Positions 1 to 12,420 of a stretch of DNA of 64,000 bases are shown one piece after another. Both the position numbers and the translations under genes were made by a program. The stretch is taken from the NCBI RefSeq assembly GCF_007565055.1, contig NC_044552.1:147574858-147638857 (forward strand), written 5' to 3'. The first letter of the stretch is position 1; each line of letters starts with the position of its first letter. A model generated the notes under the pieces. That model was not told the DNA's origin. It saw nothing but the letters and a program-made list of their open reading frames with translations, and ran no database searches. This DNA is from Rhinopithecus roxellana. Lineage: Eukaryota; Chordata; Mammalia; Primates; Cercopithecidae.

Positions 1-1362
1 TGAGATTCCTTTCTGATGTGTGGCTTCATCACACAGAGTTCCACCGTTGCCTTCTTGGAACAGTTTGCTAACACTGTTTTCGTGGATTCTGCGGAGGTAT
101 ATTTGGGAGCTCACTGAGCGCTACGGTGAAAAAGGAAATATCCTCACATAATAACTAAAGAGAACCTTTCTGAAAAACTGTATTGCCATGTGTGAATGCA
201 ACTCACAGAGTTACACCTTTCTCTTCAGTGATCATTTTGTTAACACAGTTTTCTGGAAATCTGCAATTAGATACTTCATAGCGCAGTGAACCTTACGGTG
301 ACAAAGGAAATATCCACAGATGAAAACTAGAAAGAAGCTTTCTTAGAAACTTCTTTGTGATGTGTGAATTCATCTCACAGAGTTACACTTATGTTTCGTG
401 GAGCAGTCCATTAACACTGTCTTTGAGGAATCTGAGAATGGCTTTTTGGATCGCATTGAGGCCTACGCTGATAAAGGAAATTTCATCCGTTCAAAACGTG
501 AAAGAAGCTTTCTGAGAAACTTCTTTCTGATCTGTGATTTCATCTCACAGCCTTTTATTTAGATTTCCAGAAGCAGTTTGCTAACCCTCTTTTCGTGGAA
601 TCTGTAAAGTGATATTTGGGAACCCATAGGGGCCCATGGTGAAAAAGGAAATATCCTCACATAATAACTAGAGAGAAGCTTTCTGAGAGATTCCTTTCTG
701 AAGTGTGGTTTCATCACACAGAGTTCAACCCTTCACTTCTTGGGACAGTTTGCTAACACTGTTGTCGTGGATTCTGCAAAGGTGTATTTGGGAGCTCATT
801 GAGAGCTATGGTGAAAAAGGAAATATCCTCACATAATAACTAAAGAGAAGTTTTGTGAGAAACTGCATTGCCATGTGTGAATGCAACTCACAGAGTTACA
901 CGTTTCTCTTCAGTGATCAGTTTGTTAACACAGTTTTCTGGAAATCTGCAATTGGATACTTCATAGCGCAATGAACCTTACGGTGACAAAGGAAATATCC
1001 ACAGAAGAAAACTAGAAAGAAACTATCTTAGAAACTTCTTGGTGATGTGTGAATTCATCTCACAGAGTTACACTTATGTTTCGTGGAGCAGTCCATTAAC
1101 ACTGTCTTTGAGGAATCTGAGAACGGCTTCTCTGGATCGCATTGAGGCCTACGCTGATAAAGGAAATTTCATCCGTTCAAAACGTGAAAGAAGCTTTCTG
1201 AGAAACTTCTTTCTGATCTGTGAGTTCATCTCACAGACTTATAACTTACACTTCAGGAAGCAGTTTGCTAACACTCTTCTCGTGGAATCTGTAAAGTGAT
1301 ATTTGGGACCGCATAGGGGCCCATGTTGAAAAAGAAAATATCCTCACATATTAACTAGAGAG

Positions 1363-2049
1363 AAGCTTTCTGAGAGATTCCTTTCTGATATGTGGCTTCA
1401 TCACACAGAGTTCCAACGTTGCCTTCTTCGAACAGTTTGCTAACACTGTTTTCGTGGATTCTGCAAAGGTATATTTGGGAGCTCACTGAGGGCTATGGTG
1501 AAAAAGGAAATATCCTCACATAATAACTGAAGAGAAGCTTTCTGAGAAACTGCATTGCCATGAGTGAATGCAACTCACAGAGTTACACGTTTCTCTTCAG
1601 TGATCAGTTTGTTAACACAGTTTTCTGGAAATCTGCAATTAGATACTTCATAGCGCAGTGGACCTTACGGTGACAAAGGAAATATCCACAGATGAAAACT
1701 AGGAAGAAGCTTTCTTAGAAAATTCTTTGTGATGTGTGAATTCATCTCACAGAGTTACACTTATGTTTCGTGGAGCAGTCCATTACCACTGTCTTTGAGG
1801 AATCTGAGAACTGCTTTTTTGGATCGCATTGAGGCCTTCGCTGATAAAGGAAATTTCATCCTTTCAAAACGTGAAAGAAGCTTTCTGAGAAACTTCTTCC
1901 TGATCTGTGAGTTCGTCTCACAGACTTATAACTATCACTTCAGGAAGCAGTTTGCTAACACTCTTTTCGTGGAATCTGTAATGTGATATTTGGGAGCGCA
2001 TAGGGGCCCATGTTGAAAAAGGAAATATCCTCACATAATAACGAGAGAG
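1363..2049 (+). repeat. Representative 687-bp alpha-satellite tetramer (A-B-C-D)
   Basis: Every monomer begins at an AAGCTT site: A 1363-1534 (172 bp), B 1535-1706 (172 bp), C 1707-1877 (171 bp), D 1878-2049 (172 bp). The next AAGCTT is at 2050. Type A contains the pJ-alpha motif; B, C and D do not carry it in full. Old World monkey alpha satellite is usually described as a dimer of about 340 bp, so a four-monomer register is a longer period than the textbook arrangement. The monomer type letters are mine and not a published nomenclature. Confidence 0.9.
1493..1509 (-). promoter_or_regulatory. pJ-alpha-type motif in type A monomer (+ oriented array)
   Basis: The reverse complement reads TTCCTTTTTCACCATAG and fits the pJ-alpha consensus TTCCTTTTYCACCRTAG at all 17 positions. 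In human alpha satellite this motif marks A-type monomers, at the position where B-type monomers carry the CENP-B box. Here it recurs about once per tetramer. Any protein binding is inferred from the family. Confidence 0.7.
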
Positions 2050-4199
2050 AAGCTTTCTGAGATTCCTTTCTGATGTGTGGCTTCATCACACAGAGTTCCA
2101 CCGTTGCCTTCTTGGAACAGTTTGCTAACACTGTTTTCGTGGATTCTGCGGAGGTATATTTGGGAGCTCACTGAGGGCTACGGTGAAAAAGGAAATATCC
2201 TCACATAATAACTAAAGAGAACCTTTCTGAAAAACTGTATTGCCATGTGTGAATGCAACTCACAGAGTTACACCTTTCTCTTCAGTGATCATTTTGTTAA
2301 CACAGTTTTCTGGAAATCTGCAATTAGATACTTCATAGCGCAGTGAACCTTACGGTGACAAAGGAAATATCCACAGATGAAAACTAGAAAGAAGCTTTCT
2401 TAGAAACTTCTTTGTGATGTGTGAATTCATCTCACAGAGTTACACTTATGTTTCGTGGAGCAGTCCATTAACACTGTCTTTGAGGAATCTGAGAATGGCT
2501 TTTGGATCGCATTGAGGTCTACGCTGATAAAGGAAATTTCATCCGTTCAAAACGTGAAAGAAGCTTTCTGAGAAACTTCTTTCTGATCTGTGATTTCATC
2601 TCACAGCCTTTTATTTAGATTTCCAGAAGCAGTTTGCTAACCCTCTTTTCGTGGAATCTGTAAAGTGATATTTGGGAACCCATAGGGGCCCATGGTGAAA
2701 AAGGAAATATCCTCACATAATAACTAGAGAGAAGCTTTCTGAGAGATTCCTTTCTGAAGTGTGGTTTCATCACACAGAGTTCAACCCTTCACTTCTTGGG
2801 ACAGTTTGCTAACACTGTTGTCGTGGATTCTGCAAAGGTGTATTTGGGAGCTCATTGAGAGCTATGGTGAAAAAGGAAATATCCTCACATAATAACTAAA
2901 GAGAAGCTTTCTGAGAAACTGCATTGCCATGTGTGAATTCAACTCACAGAGTTATACTTTTCTCTACAGTGATCAGTTTGTTAACACAGTTTTCTGGAAA
3001 TCTGCAATTCGATACTTCATAGCGCAATGAACCTTACGGTGACAAAGGAAATATCCACAGATGAAAACTAGAAAGAAGCTTTCTTAGAAACTTCTTGGTG
3101 ATGTGTGAATTCATCTCACAGAGTTACACTTATGTGTCGTGGAGCAGTCCATTAACACTGTCTTTGAGGAATCTGAGAATGGCTTCTTTGGATCGCATTG
3201 AGGCCTACGGTGATAATGGAAATTTCATCCGTTCAAAACGTGAAAGAAGCTTTCTGAGAAACTACTTTCTGATCTGTGAGTTCATCTCACAGACTTATAA
3301 GTTAGATTTCAGGAAGCAGTTTGCTAACACTCTTTTCGTGGAATCTGTAAAGTGATATTTGGGAGCCCATATGGGCCCATGGTGAAAAAGGAAATATCCT
3401 CACATAATAAATAAAGAGAAGCTTTCTGAGAAACTGCATTGCCATGTGTGAATGCAACTCACAGAGTTACACGTTTCTCTTCAGTGATCAGTTTTTAACA
3501 CAGTTTCTGGAAATCTGCAATTAGATACTTCATAGCGCAATGAACCTTACAGTGACACAGGAAATATCCAAAGATGAAAACTATAAAGAAGCTTTCTTAG
3601 AAAATTCTTGGTGATGTGTGAATTCATCTCAGTGAGTTACACTTATGTTTCGTGGAGCAGTCCATTAACACTGTCTTTGAGGAATCTGAGAATGGCTTCT
3701 TTGGATCGCATTGAGTCCTACTCTGATAAAGGAAATTTCATGCATTCAAAACGTGAAAGTAGCTTTCCGAGAAACGTCTTTCTGATCTGTGAGTTCATCT
3801 CACAGACTTATAACTTAGACTTCAGGAAGGATTTCGCTAACTGTCTTTTCATGGAATCTGTAAAGTGATATTTGGGAGCCCTTAGGAGCCCAAGGTGAAA
3901 AAGGAAATATCCTCACATAATAACTAGAGAGAAGCTTTCTCAGAGATTCCCTTCTGATGTGTGGCTTCATCACACAGAGTTGCACCCTTCCCTTCTCGGA
4001 ACACTTTGCTAACACTGTTGTCGTGGATTCTGCAAAGGTATATTTGGGAGCATATTGAGGGCTATGGTAAAAAAGGAATATTCTCACACAATAACTAAAG
4101 AGAAGCTTTCTGAAAACTGCATTGCCATGTGTGAATGCAACTCACAGAGTTACATGTTTCTCTTCAGTGATCAGTTTGTTAACACAGTTTTCTGGATAT

Positions 4200-6600
4200 C
4201 TGCAATTCGAAACTTCATAGCGCAATGAACCTTACGGTGACAAAGTAAATATCCACAGATGAAAACTAGAAAGAAGCTTTCTTAGAAACATCTTGGTGAT
4301 GTGTGAATCCATCCCACACAGTTACACTTATGTTTCGTGGAGCAGTCTATTAACACTGTCTTTGAGGAATCTGAGAAGGGCTTCTATGGATCGCATTGAG
4401 GCCTACGCTGATAAAGGAAATTTCATCCGTTGAAAACGTGAAAGAAGCTTTCTGAGAAACTTCTTTCTTATCTGTGAGTTCATCTCACAGGCTTATAACT
4501 TAGCCTTCAGGAAGCTGTTTGCTAACACTCTTTTCGTGGAATCTGTAAAGTGATATTTGGGAGCCCATAGGGGCCCATGGTGAAAAAGGAAATATCCTCA
4601 CATAATAACTAGAGAGAAGTTTTCTGAGAAACTGCATTGCCATGTGTGAATGCAACTCACAGAGTTACACATTTCTCTTCAGTGATCAGTTTGTTAACAC
4701 AGTTTTCTGGAAATCTGCAATTAGATATTTCATAGCGCAATGAATCTTACGGTGACCAAGGAAATATCCACAGATGAAAACTAGAAAGAAGCTTCCTTAT
4801 AAACTTCTTGGTAATGTGTGAATACATCTCACAGTGTTACACTTATGTTTCGTGGAGCAGTCCATTACCACTGTCTTTGAGGAATCGGAGATCTGCTTCT
4901 TTGGATGGCATTGAGGCCTTCGCTGATAAAGAAAATTTCATCCGTTCAAAACGTGAAAGAATCTTTCTGAGAAACTTCTTTCTGATCTGTGAGTTCATCT
5001 CAGAGACTTATAACTTAGATTTCAGGAAGCAGTTTGCTAACACTCTCTTCGTGGAATCTGTAAAGTGATATTTGGGAGCCCATAGGGGCCCATGGTGAAA
5101 CAGGAAATATCCTCACAATATAACTAGAGAGAAGCTTTCTGAGAGATTCCTTTCTGATGTGCGGCTTCATCACACAGAGTTCCACCCTTTCCTTCTTGGA
5201 ACAGTTTGCTAACACTGTTGTCGTGGATTCTGCAAAGTTATATTTGGGAGCTCATTGAGAGCTATGGTGAAAAAGGAAATATCCTCACATAATAACTAAG
5301 GAGAAGCTTTCTGAGAAACTGCATGGCCTGTGTGAATGCAACTCACAGAGTTACACTTTCCTCTTCAGTGATCAGTTTGTTAACACAATTTTCTGGAAAT
5401 CTGCAATTAGATACTTCATAGCGCAATGAACCTTACGGTGACAAAGTAAATATCCACAGATGAAAACTAGAAAGAAGCTTTCTTAGAAACTTCTTGGTGA
5501 TGTGTGAATCCATCCCACACAGTTACACTTATGTTTCGTGGAGCAGTCTATTAACACTGTCTTTGAGGAATCTGAGAAGGGCTTCTATGGATCGCATTGA
5601 GGCCTACGCTGATAAAGGAAATTTCATCCGTTGAAAACGTGAAAGAAGCTTTCTGAGAAACTTCTTTCTGATCTGTGAGTTCATCTCACAGGCTTATAAC
5701 TTAGCCTTCAGGAAGCTGTTTGCTAACACTCTTTTCGTGGAATCTGTGAAGTGATATTTGGGAGCCCATAGGGGCCCATGGTGAAAAAGGAAATATCCTC
5801 ACATAATAACTAAAGAGAAGTTTTCTGAGAAACTGCATTGCCATGTGTGAATGCAACTCACAGAGTTACACGTTTCTCTTCAGTGATCAGTTTGTTAACA
5901 CAGTTTTCTGGAAATCTGCCATTAGATACTTCATAGCGCAATGAACCTTACGGTGACAAAGGAAATATCCACAGATGAAAACTAGAAAGAAGCTTCCTTA
6001 GAAACTTCTTGGTAATGTGTGAATACATCTCACAGTGTTACACTTATGTTTCGTGGAGCAGTCCATTAACAATGTCTTTGAGGAATCGGAGATCTGCTTC
6101 TTTGGATGGCATTGAGGCCTTCGCTGATAAAGAAAATTTCATCCGTTCAAAACGTGAAAGAATCTTTCTGAGAAACTTCTTTCTGATCTGTGAGTTCATC
6201 TCAGAGACTTATAACTTAGATTTCAGGAAGCAGTTTGCTAACACTCTCTTCGTGGAATCTGTAAAGTGATATTTGGGAGCCCATAGGGGCCCATGGTGAA
6301 AAAGGAAATATCCTCACAATATAACTAGAGAGAAGCTTTCTGAGAGGTTCCTTTCTGATGTGCGGCTTCATCACACAGAGTTCCACCCTTCCCTTCTTGG
6401 AACAGTTTGCTAACACTGTTGTCGTGGATTCTGCAAAGTTATATTTGGGAGCTCATTGAGCGCTATGGTGAAAAAGGAAATATCCTCACATAATAACTAA
6501 AGAGAAGCTTTCTGAGAAACTGCATTGCCATGTGTGAATGCAACTCACAGAGTTACACGTTTCTCTTCAGTGATCAGTTAGTTAACACAGTTTTCTGGAA
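4200..6600 (+). repeat. Tandem 7-monomer repeat (tetramer plus trimer), period about 1201 bp
   Basis: Two consecutive copies of about 1201 bp match closely. The unusual type C variant with GTGAATCCATCCCACACAG occurs near 4302 and 5503. The variant with GTGAATACATCTCACAGTG occurs near 4818 and 6019. Each copy is C-D-B-C-D-A-B: one complete tetramer plus a trimer that skips type A, where D passes directly into B near 4610 and 5810. This is the expected result of an unequal exchange out of register. Confidence 0.85.
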
Positions 6601-9600
6601 ATCTGCAATTCGATACTTCATAGCGCAATGAACCTTACGGTGACAAAGGAAATATCCACAGATGAAAACTAGAAGAAGCTTTCTTAGAACCTTCCTGGTG
6701 ATGTGTGAATTCAACTCACAGAATTACACTTATGTTTCGTGGAGCAGTCCAATACCACTGTCTTTGAGGAATCTGAGAATTGCTTTTATGGATCGCATTG
6801 AGGCGTTCGCCGATAAAGGAAATTTCATCCGTTTAAAACGTGAAAGAAGCTTTCTGAGAATCTTCTTTGTAATATGTGAGTTCATCTCACAGACTTATAA
6901 CTTAGATTTCAGGAAGCAGTTTGCTGACACTGTTTTCGTGGAATCTGTAAACTGATATTTGGGAGCCCATTAGGAACCATGGTGAAAAAGGAAATATCCT
7001 CACATAATAACTAGAGAGAAGCTTTCTGAGAGATTCCTTCCTTATGTGTGGCTTCGTCACACAGAGTTCACCCCTTCCCTTCTTGGAACAGATTGCTAAC
7101 AGTGTTGTCGTGGATTCTGCAAAGGTATATTTGGGAGCTCATTGAGGGCTAAGGTGAAAAAGTAAATATCTTCACATAATAACTAAAGAGAAGCTTTGTG
7201 AGAAACTGCATTGCCATATGTGAATGCACTCACAGAGTTACACGTTTCTGTTCAGTGATCAGTTTGTTAAACACAGTTTTCTGGAAATCTGCAATTCGAT
7301 ACTTCATAGCGCAATGAACCTTCCGGTGACAACGAAATATCCACAGATGAAACTAGTAAGAAGCTTTCTTAGAAACTTCTTGGTGATGTGTGAATTCATC
7401 TCACAGAATTACACTTATGTTTCGTGGAGCAGTCCATTACCACTGTCTTTGAGGAATCTGAGAACTGCTTTTTTGGATCGCATTGAGGCCTTTGCTGAGA
7501 AAGGAAATTTCATCCGTTCAAAACGTGAAAGAAGCTTTCTGAGAATCTTCTTTGTAATATGTGAGTTCATCTCACAGGCTTATAACATAGATTTCAGGAA
7601 GCAGTTAGCTAACACTGTTTTCGTGGAACTTGCAAGTGTGATCTTTGAAGCCCATAAGGGCCCATGGTGAAAAAGGAAATATCCTCACATAATAACTAGA
7701 GAGAAGCTTTCTGAGGGATTCCTTTCTTATTGTGGCTTCGTCACACAAGAGTTCAACCCTTCTCTTGTTGGAACAGTTTGCTAACAGTGTTGTCGTGGAT
7801 TCTGCAAAGGTATATTTGGGAGGTCATTGAGGGCTAAGGTGAAAAAGGAAATCCTTACATAATAACTAAAGAGAAGTTTTGTGAGAAACTGCATTGCCAT
7901 GTGTGAATGCAACTCACAGAGTTACACGTTTCTCTTCAGTGATCAGTTTGTTAACACAGTTTTCTGGAAATCTGCAATTCGATACTTCATAGCGCAATGA
8001 ACCTTACGGTGACAAAGGAAATATCCACAGATGAAAACTAGAAAGAAGCTTCTTAGAAACTTCTTGGTGATGTGTGAATTCATCTCACAGAGTTACACTT
8101 ATGTTTCGTGGAGCAGTCCATTACACTGTCTTTGAGGAATCTGAGAACGGCTTCTTTGGATCACATTGAGGCCTACGCTGATAAAGAAAATTTCATCCGT
8201 TCAAAACGTGAAAGAAGCTTTCTGAGAAACTTCTTTCTGATCTGTGAGTTCATCTCACAACTTATAACTTACACTTCAGGAAGCAGTTTGCTAACACTCT
8301 TTTCGTGGAATCTGTAAAGTGATATTTCGGAGCGCATAGGGGCCCATGTTGAAAAAGGAAATATCCTCACATATTAACTAGAGAGAAGCTTTCTGAGAGA
8401 TTCCTTTCTGATATGTGGCTTCATCACACAGAGTTCCAACGTTGCCTTCTTCGAACAGTTTGCTAACACTGTTTCGTGGATTCTGCAAAGGTATATTTGG
8501 GAGCTCACTGAGGGCTATGGTGAAAAAGGAAATATCCTCACATAATAACTGAAGAGAAGCTTTCTGAGAAACTGCATTGCCATGAGTGAATGCAACTCAC
8601 AGAGTTACACGTTTCTATTCAGTGATCAGTTTGTTAACACAGTTTTCTGGAAATCTGCAATTAGATACTTCATAGCGCAGTGGACCTTACGGTGACAAAG
8701 GAAATATCCACAGATGAAAACTAGAAAGATGCTTTCTTAGAAACTTCTGTGATGTGTGAATTCATCTCACAGAGTTACACTTATGTTTCTGGTGCAGTCC
8801 ATTACCACTGTCTTTGGAATCTGAGAACTGCTTTTTGGATCGCATTGAGGCCTTCGCTGATAAAGGAAATTTCATCCGTTCAAAACGTGAAAGAAGCTTT
8901 CTGAGAATCTTCTTTGTAATATGTGAGTTCATCTCACAGGCTTATAACATAGATTTCAGGAAGCAGTTAGCTAACACTGTTTTCGTGGAATCTGCAGTGT
9001 GATATTTGGAAGCCCATAAGGGCCCATGGTGAAAAAGGAAATATCCTCACATAATAACTAGAGAGAAGCTTTCTGAGGGATTCCTTTCTTATGTGTGGCT
9101 TCGTCACAAAGAGTTCAACCCTTCTCTTGTTGAAAGTTTGCTAACAGTGTTGTCGTGGATTCTGCAAAGGTATATTTGGGAGGTCATTGAGGGCTAAGGT
9201 GAAAAAGGAACTATCCTCACATAATAACTAAAGAGAAGTTTTGAGAAACTGCATTGCCATGTGTGAATGCAACTCACAGAGTTACACGTTTCTCTTAGTA
9301 TTCAGTTTGTTAACACAGTTTTCTGGAAATCTGCAATTCGATACTTCATAGCGCAATGAACCTTACGGTGACAAAGGAAATATCCACAGATGAAAACTAG
9401 AAAGAAGCTATCTTAGAAACTTCTTGGTGATGTGTGAATTCATCTCACAGAGTTACACTTATGTTTCGTGGAGCAGTCCATTAACACTGTCTTTGAGGAA
9501 TCTGAGAACGGCTTCTTTGGATTGCATTGAGGCCTACGCTGATAAAGAAATTTCATCCGTTCAAAACGTGAAAGAAGCTTTCTGAGAAACTTCTTTCTGA

Positions 9601-9612
9601 TCTGTGAGTTCA

Positions 9613-9712
9613 NNNNNNNNNNNNNNNNNNNNNNNNNNNNNNNNNNNNNNNNNNNNNNNNNNNNNNNNNNNNNNNNNNNNNNNNNNNNNNNNNNNNNNNN
9701 NNNNNNNNNNNN
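9613..9712. other. Assembly gap (100 N)
   Basis: Exactly 100 N, the conventional size for a gap of unknown length. Satellite orientation changes from + to - across it. No coding interpretation can be made through it. Confidence 0.99.
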
Positions 9713-10376
9713 CTCAATGAGCTCCAAATATACCTTTGTATAACCCACGACAACAGTGTAAGCAATCTGTTCCAAGAAGAGAAGGGTGGAACTTTGTGTG
9801 ATGAAGTCACACATCAGAAAGCAACCTCTCAGAAAGATTCTCTCTTGTTATTATGTGAGGATATTTCCTTTTTCATCAAGGGCCCCTATGGGCTCCCAAA
9901 TATCACTTTCCAGAATCCATGAAAAGAGTGTTCGCAAACTGCTTCCTGAAGTCTAAGTTATACATCTGTGAGATGAACTCACAGATCAGAAACATGTTTC
10001 CCAGAAAGCTGCTTTCACGTTTTGAACGGATGAAATTTCCTTATCAGCGTAGGCCCCAAAGCGATCCAAGGAAGCCCTTCTCAGGTTCCTCAAAAACAGT
10101 GTTATGGACTGCTGCCCGAAACATAAGTGTAACTCTGTGAGATGAATTCACTCATCACCAAGAAGTTACTATGAAAGCTTCTTTCTAGTTTTCATCTGAG
10201 GATATTTCTTTGTCACCGTAAGCTACATTGCGCTAAGAGGTATACAATTGCAGATTGCCAGAAAATTTAGTTAGCATACTGATCACTGAAGAGAAACGTG
10301 TAACTCTGTGAGTTGCATTCACACATGGCAATGCAGATTCTCAGAAAGCTTCTCTTTAGTTTTTATGTGAGGATAT

Positions 10377-10393
10377 TTCCTTTTTCACCATAG
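10377..10393 (+). promoter_or_regulatory. pJ-alpha-type motif in type A monomer (inverted array)
   Basis: TTCCTTTTTCACCATAG matches all 17 positions of the pJ-alpha consensus. It is given as a representative site: near-identical motifs occur about once per tetramer through the inverted block. Type D monomers have a near match ending in CCATGGG in place of CCATAG. Confidence 0.7.
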
Positions 10394-11734
10394 CCCTCAA
10401 TGAGCTCCCAAATATACCTTTGCAGAATCCACGACAACAGTGTAGCAAACTGTTCCAAGAAGGGAAGAGTGGAACTGTGTTTGATGAAGTCACACATCCG
10501 AAGCAATCTCTCAGAAAGCTTCTGTCTAGTTATTATGTGAGGATATTTCCTTTTTCACCATGGGCCCCTATGGCCTCCGAAATATCACTTTAGATTCCAC
10601 GAAAAGAGTGTTAGCAAACTGCTTCCTGAAGTCTAAGTTATAAGTCTGTGAGATGAACTCACCGATCAGAAAAAAGTTTCTCAGAAAGCTTCTTTCATGT
10701 TTTGAACGGATGAAATTTCCTTATCAGCGTAGGCCTCATTGCGAACCAAAGAAGCCCTTCTCATGTTCCTCAAAGACAATGTTAATGGACTGTTCCACGA
10801 AACATAAGTGTAACTCTGTGTGATGAATTCACACATCACCAAGAAGTTTCTAAGAAAGCTTCTTTCTAGTTTTCATCTGAGGATATTTCCTTTGTCACTG
10901 AAAGCTTCATTGCCTTAAGAGGTATCCCACTGCAGAATTCCAGAAAACTTAGTTAGCATCTGATCACTGAAGAGAAACGTGTAACTCTGTGAGTTGCATT
11001 CACACATGGCAATGCAGTTTCTCAGAAGGCTTCTTTCAGTTTTGATCTGAGGATATTTCATTTTTCACCATAGCCCTCAATGAGCTTCAAAATATACCTT
11101 TGCAGTATCCACGAAAACAGTGTTAGCAAACTGTTCCAAGAAGGGAAGGGTGGAACTCTGTGTGATGAAGTTACACATCAGAAAGGAATCTCTCAGAAAG
11201 CTTCTCTCTGGTTATTATGTGAGGATATTTCCTTTTTCATCATGGTCCCCATGGGCTCCCAAATATGCCTTTCCAGAATCCATGAAAAGAGTGTTAGCAA
11301 ACTGCTTCCTGAAGTCTAAGTTATAACTCTGTGACATGAACTCACAGATAAGAAAGAAGTTTCTCAGAAAGCTTCTTTCACATTGTGAACGGATGAAATA
11401 TCCTTTATCTGCGTAGGCCTCAATCCGATTCGAGGAAGCACTTCTCAGGTTCCTCAAGGACAGTGTTAATGGACTGCTCCACGAAACATAAGTGTAACTC
11501 TGAGAGATGAATTCACACATCACCAAGAATTTTCTAAAAACGCTTCTTTCTAGATTCATCTGAGGATACTTCCTTTGTCACCATAAGCTTTATTGCACTA
11601 AGAGGTATCCCATTGCAGATTTCCCGAAAACTTAGTTAGCAAACTGATCACTGAAGAGAAATGTGTAACTCTGTGAATTGCATTCACTCACGGCATTGCA
11701 GTTTCTCCGAAGGCTTCTTTCCAGTTTTGACCTG

Positions 11735-12420
11735 AGGATATTTCCTTTTTCACCATTGCCCTCAATGAGCTAACAAATATACCTTTGCAGAATCCACGAC
11801 AACAGTGTTAGCAAACTGTTCCAAGAAGGGAAGGGTGGAACTCTGTGATGAAGTCACACATCCAAAAGCAATCTCTCAGAAAGCTTCTCTCCAGTTATTA
11901 TGTGGGGATATTTCCTTTTTCATCATGGGCCCCAATGGACTCCGAAATATCACTTTCCAGATACCACAAAAAGAGTGTTAGCAAACTGCTTCCTGAAGTC
12001 TGTGTTATAAGTCTGTGAGATGAACTCACAGATCAGAAAAAAGTTTCTCAGAAAGCTTCTTTCACGTTTTGAACGGATGAAATTTCCTTTATCAGCGTTG
12101 GCCTCTTTGCGAACCAAAGAAGCCATTCTCAGATTCCTCAAATTAAATGTTAATGGACTGTTCCAGGATACATAAGTGTAACTCTGTGTGATGAATTCAC
12201 ACATCACCAAGAAGTTTGTAAGAAAACTTCTTTCTAGTTTTCATCTGAGGATATTTCCTTTGTCACCGTAAGCTTCATTGCCTTAAGAGGTATCCCACTG
12301 CAGAATTCCAGAAAACTTAGTTAGCACACTAATCACTGAAGAGAAACTTGTAACTCGGTGAGTTGCATTCACTCATGGCAATGCAGTTTCTCAGAAGGCT
12401 TCTTTCCAGTTTTGATCTGA
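11735..12420 (-). repeat. Extra alpha-satellite tetramer found only in copy A
   Basis: The copy A to copy B offset is 24214 bp before this segment and about 23529 bp after it, a difference of 685 bp or one tetramer. In copy B (near 35.93 kb) and copy C (near 53.92 kb) the sequence runs straight across the junction. The join lies in the type A/B sequence around the GATCTGAGGATATTTC stretch. The simplest reading is gain or loss of one tetramer by unequal exchange in register. Confidence 0.8.

Larger units (their letters stand above)
1..2917 (+). repeat. Tandem 12-monomer repeat, period 2057 bp
   Basis: The sequence from 1 to about 860 recurs from 2058 to about 2917 with only a few differences. 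One is GAGCGCTACGG near 110 against GAGGGCTACGG near 2170. Another is a one-base loss in a T run near 2498. The offset of 2057 bp equals twelve monomers or three tetramers. The left copy is cut by the window edge, so the full extent of this level of repeat is unknown. Confidence 0.85.
1..9612 (+). repeat. Alpha satellite array, + orientation (A-B-C-D tetramers)
   Basis: Continuous alpha satellite in which the four monomer types follow each other in register with a period of about 685-689 bp. Types are told apart by internal signatures: A has GTGTGGCTTCATCACACAGA, B has GTGAATGCAACTCACAGAG, C has TTCGTGGAGCAGTCCATTA, and D has GAGCCCATAGGGGCCCATGG or close variants. The order is interrupted by trimers lacking type A (near 3.4, 4.6 and 5.8 kb). 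From about 7.7 kb to the gap the sequence gains many one-base indels and reads as lower quality. There is no gene here. Short ORFs of about 86 codons recur once per tetramer across C and D and are by-products of the repeat. The array stops in a type D monomer at the N gap. Confidence 0.95.

Noticed and set aside
7224..7670. A longer 148-codon ORF in the left array
   Set aside because: It spans ordinary B, C and D monomers and is open only because of one-base indels that join frames. There is no promoter, homology or codon signal.
1..9612. The regular repeats as a CRISPR or other spacer-repeat array
   Set aside because: There are no unique spacers between constant short repeats. The whole 171-bp monomers are related to each other, which is satellite structure.
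9440..9814. ORFs reading through the first N gap
   Set aside because: The frame across 100 N is arbitrary, and satellite orientation changes there.
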